A program made the position numbers and the translations under genes. Of a stretch of 6,114 nucleotides of DNA, positions 5,795 to 6,114 are shown in pieces. This DNA is from CAZGTQ01 sp964528575 (lineage in GTDB: Bacteria; Planctomycetota; UBA1135; GCA-002686595). Location: contig CAZGTQ010000426.1 of the NCBI GenBank assembly GCA_964528575.1, forward strand, positions 1 to 6,114, in the 5' to 3' direction. The stretch's first letter is position 1. Each line of letters opens with the position of its first letter. The notes under the pieces were generated by a model. It saw only the letters and a program-made list of their open reading frames with translations. It made no database searches and was not told the DNA's origin.

Positions 5795-6114
5795 ATGACG
5801 CTCCGCTCGCGCACGCTCGTCCTCGCCGGCGGGATCGCGCTCGTCGCGGCGCTCGTGGCGGCGGCCGCCCTCGTGCTGACGCGCGGCGAGCGTGACTCGG
5901 ACTCCGTCTCGAGCGGCGTGGAGCGAACGGGGCGCGCCGCCGCTCCGTCCGTCGAGCTCATCGCGTCGAGCGAGCCCGCGCCGACGGCGGCGCACGAGAG
6001 CGAGCGGCGTGCGCAGTCCGCTGCATCCGTGGTCGAAGCGGCCGAGGACGCGGTGTGGGTGAGCGGGCGCGTCGTCCCCGTCGACGGCGCGGTCGTCCCG
6101 GCGGACGAGGAGGC
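5795..6114 (+). CDS. Membrane-anchored protein entering a beta-sandwich (carboxypeptidase-regulatory-like) repeat, 3' truncated
   Basis: The frame runs open from ATG 5795 to the right edge, giving 106 visible residues. A short basic N-terminus (MTLRSR) precedes a hydrophobic helix at ~7-29 (LVLAGGIALVAALVAAAALVL) ending in TRGER. This could be a signal anchor or an uncleaved signal peptide. Residues ~30-87 are a low-complexity A/S/E/P linker. The visible end, WVSGRVVPVDGAVVPADEE, has the 'V-x-G-R-V' opening and turn typical of carboxypeptidase-regulatory-like domains. The protein at the left edge is built of similar units, so the two may be members of one exported family. Truncation prevents any call on length or function. 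Another ATG at 5785 is in a different frame that encodes arginine-rich, implausible protein. Confidence 0.7.
   Translation, partial: MTLRSRTLVLAGGIALVAALVAAAALVLTRGERDSDSVSSGVERTGRAAAPSVELIASSEPAPTAAHESERRAQSAASVVEAAEDAVWVSGRVVPVDGAVVPADEE

Noticed and set aside
5785..5797. ATG at 5785 as an alternative start of the last gene
   Set aside because: It lies in another frame encoding arginine-rich sequence. The frame from 5795 gives a membrane helix and a beta-domain opening.
4435..5961. Long open frame on the minus strand across the radical SAM gene and the downstream small gene
   Set aside because: The translation is arginine/glutamate/alanine-rich with no domain or membrane pattern. It is a GC-bias shadow of the clearly recognisable plus-strand radical SAM gene.
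1..6114. CRISPR array, tRNA/rRNA, insertion sequence, or phage genes
   Set aside because: I saw no regularly spaced repeats, no tRNA-like cloverleaf, no transposase motifs and no terminal inverted repeats. Nearly all the sequence is accounted for by genes on one strand or the other.

Overview
The window is a very GC-rich bacterial segment (G/C dominates third codon positions, and GTG/TTG starts are used). It most likely comes from the phylum Planctomycetota. The best evidence is the secreted protein at 2110-3039. Its C-terminal ~120 residues match, from memory, a beta-sandwich domain very common in marine planctomycete exported proteins ('SxxxGGxQTL...LHHxFAVLD...PLxLVP'). Proteins with carboxypeptidase-regulatory-like repeats at both window edges fit the same group. 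The assignment rests on recognition, not on a search.

Layout: (1) 3-878 (+) is the 3' end of a large protein made of tandem ~90-residue beta-sandwich repeats. (2) 892-1998 (-) is a complete zinc-dependent, class III-like alcohol dehydrogenase. It converges on gene 1 and probably has a leaderless promoter (TAGACT 7 nt before its ATG). (3) 1999-2109 is a short divergent promoter region. (4) 2110-5508 (+) is a tight four-gene cluster: a secreted beta-sandwich protein, a ~111-residue three-helix membrane protein, an Lgt-like polytopic membrane protein, and a radical SAM enzyme of the MJ0619/tetraether lipid synthase (Tes) type. All three internal junctions use the same four-base stop/start overlap (TTGA, GTGA, GTGA), so these genes are almost certainly co-translated. 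(5) 5545-5775 (+) is a small secreted hypothetical protein. (6) 5795 to the right edge (+) is the N-terminus of a membrane-anchored protein that seems to enter a beta-sandwich repeat at the edge.

Main interest: the cluster pairs a radical SAM protein carrying two CX3CX2C motifs and an N-terminal metal-binding knuckle (the layout of archaeal Tes, which joins lipid tails carbon to carbon) with a divergent relative of Lgt, the enzyme that moves diacylglyceryl from phosphatidylglycerol. The Lgt relative keeps the fold motifs but appears to lack the catalytic His, Asn and Glu of true Lgt. Working hypothesis: a bacterial membrane-lipid modification module, with the Lgt-like protein and the small membrane protein presenting or anchoring the lipid substrate and the radical SAM enzyme doing the chemistry. 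The family assignments are fairly secure; the joint function is inference.
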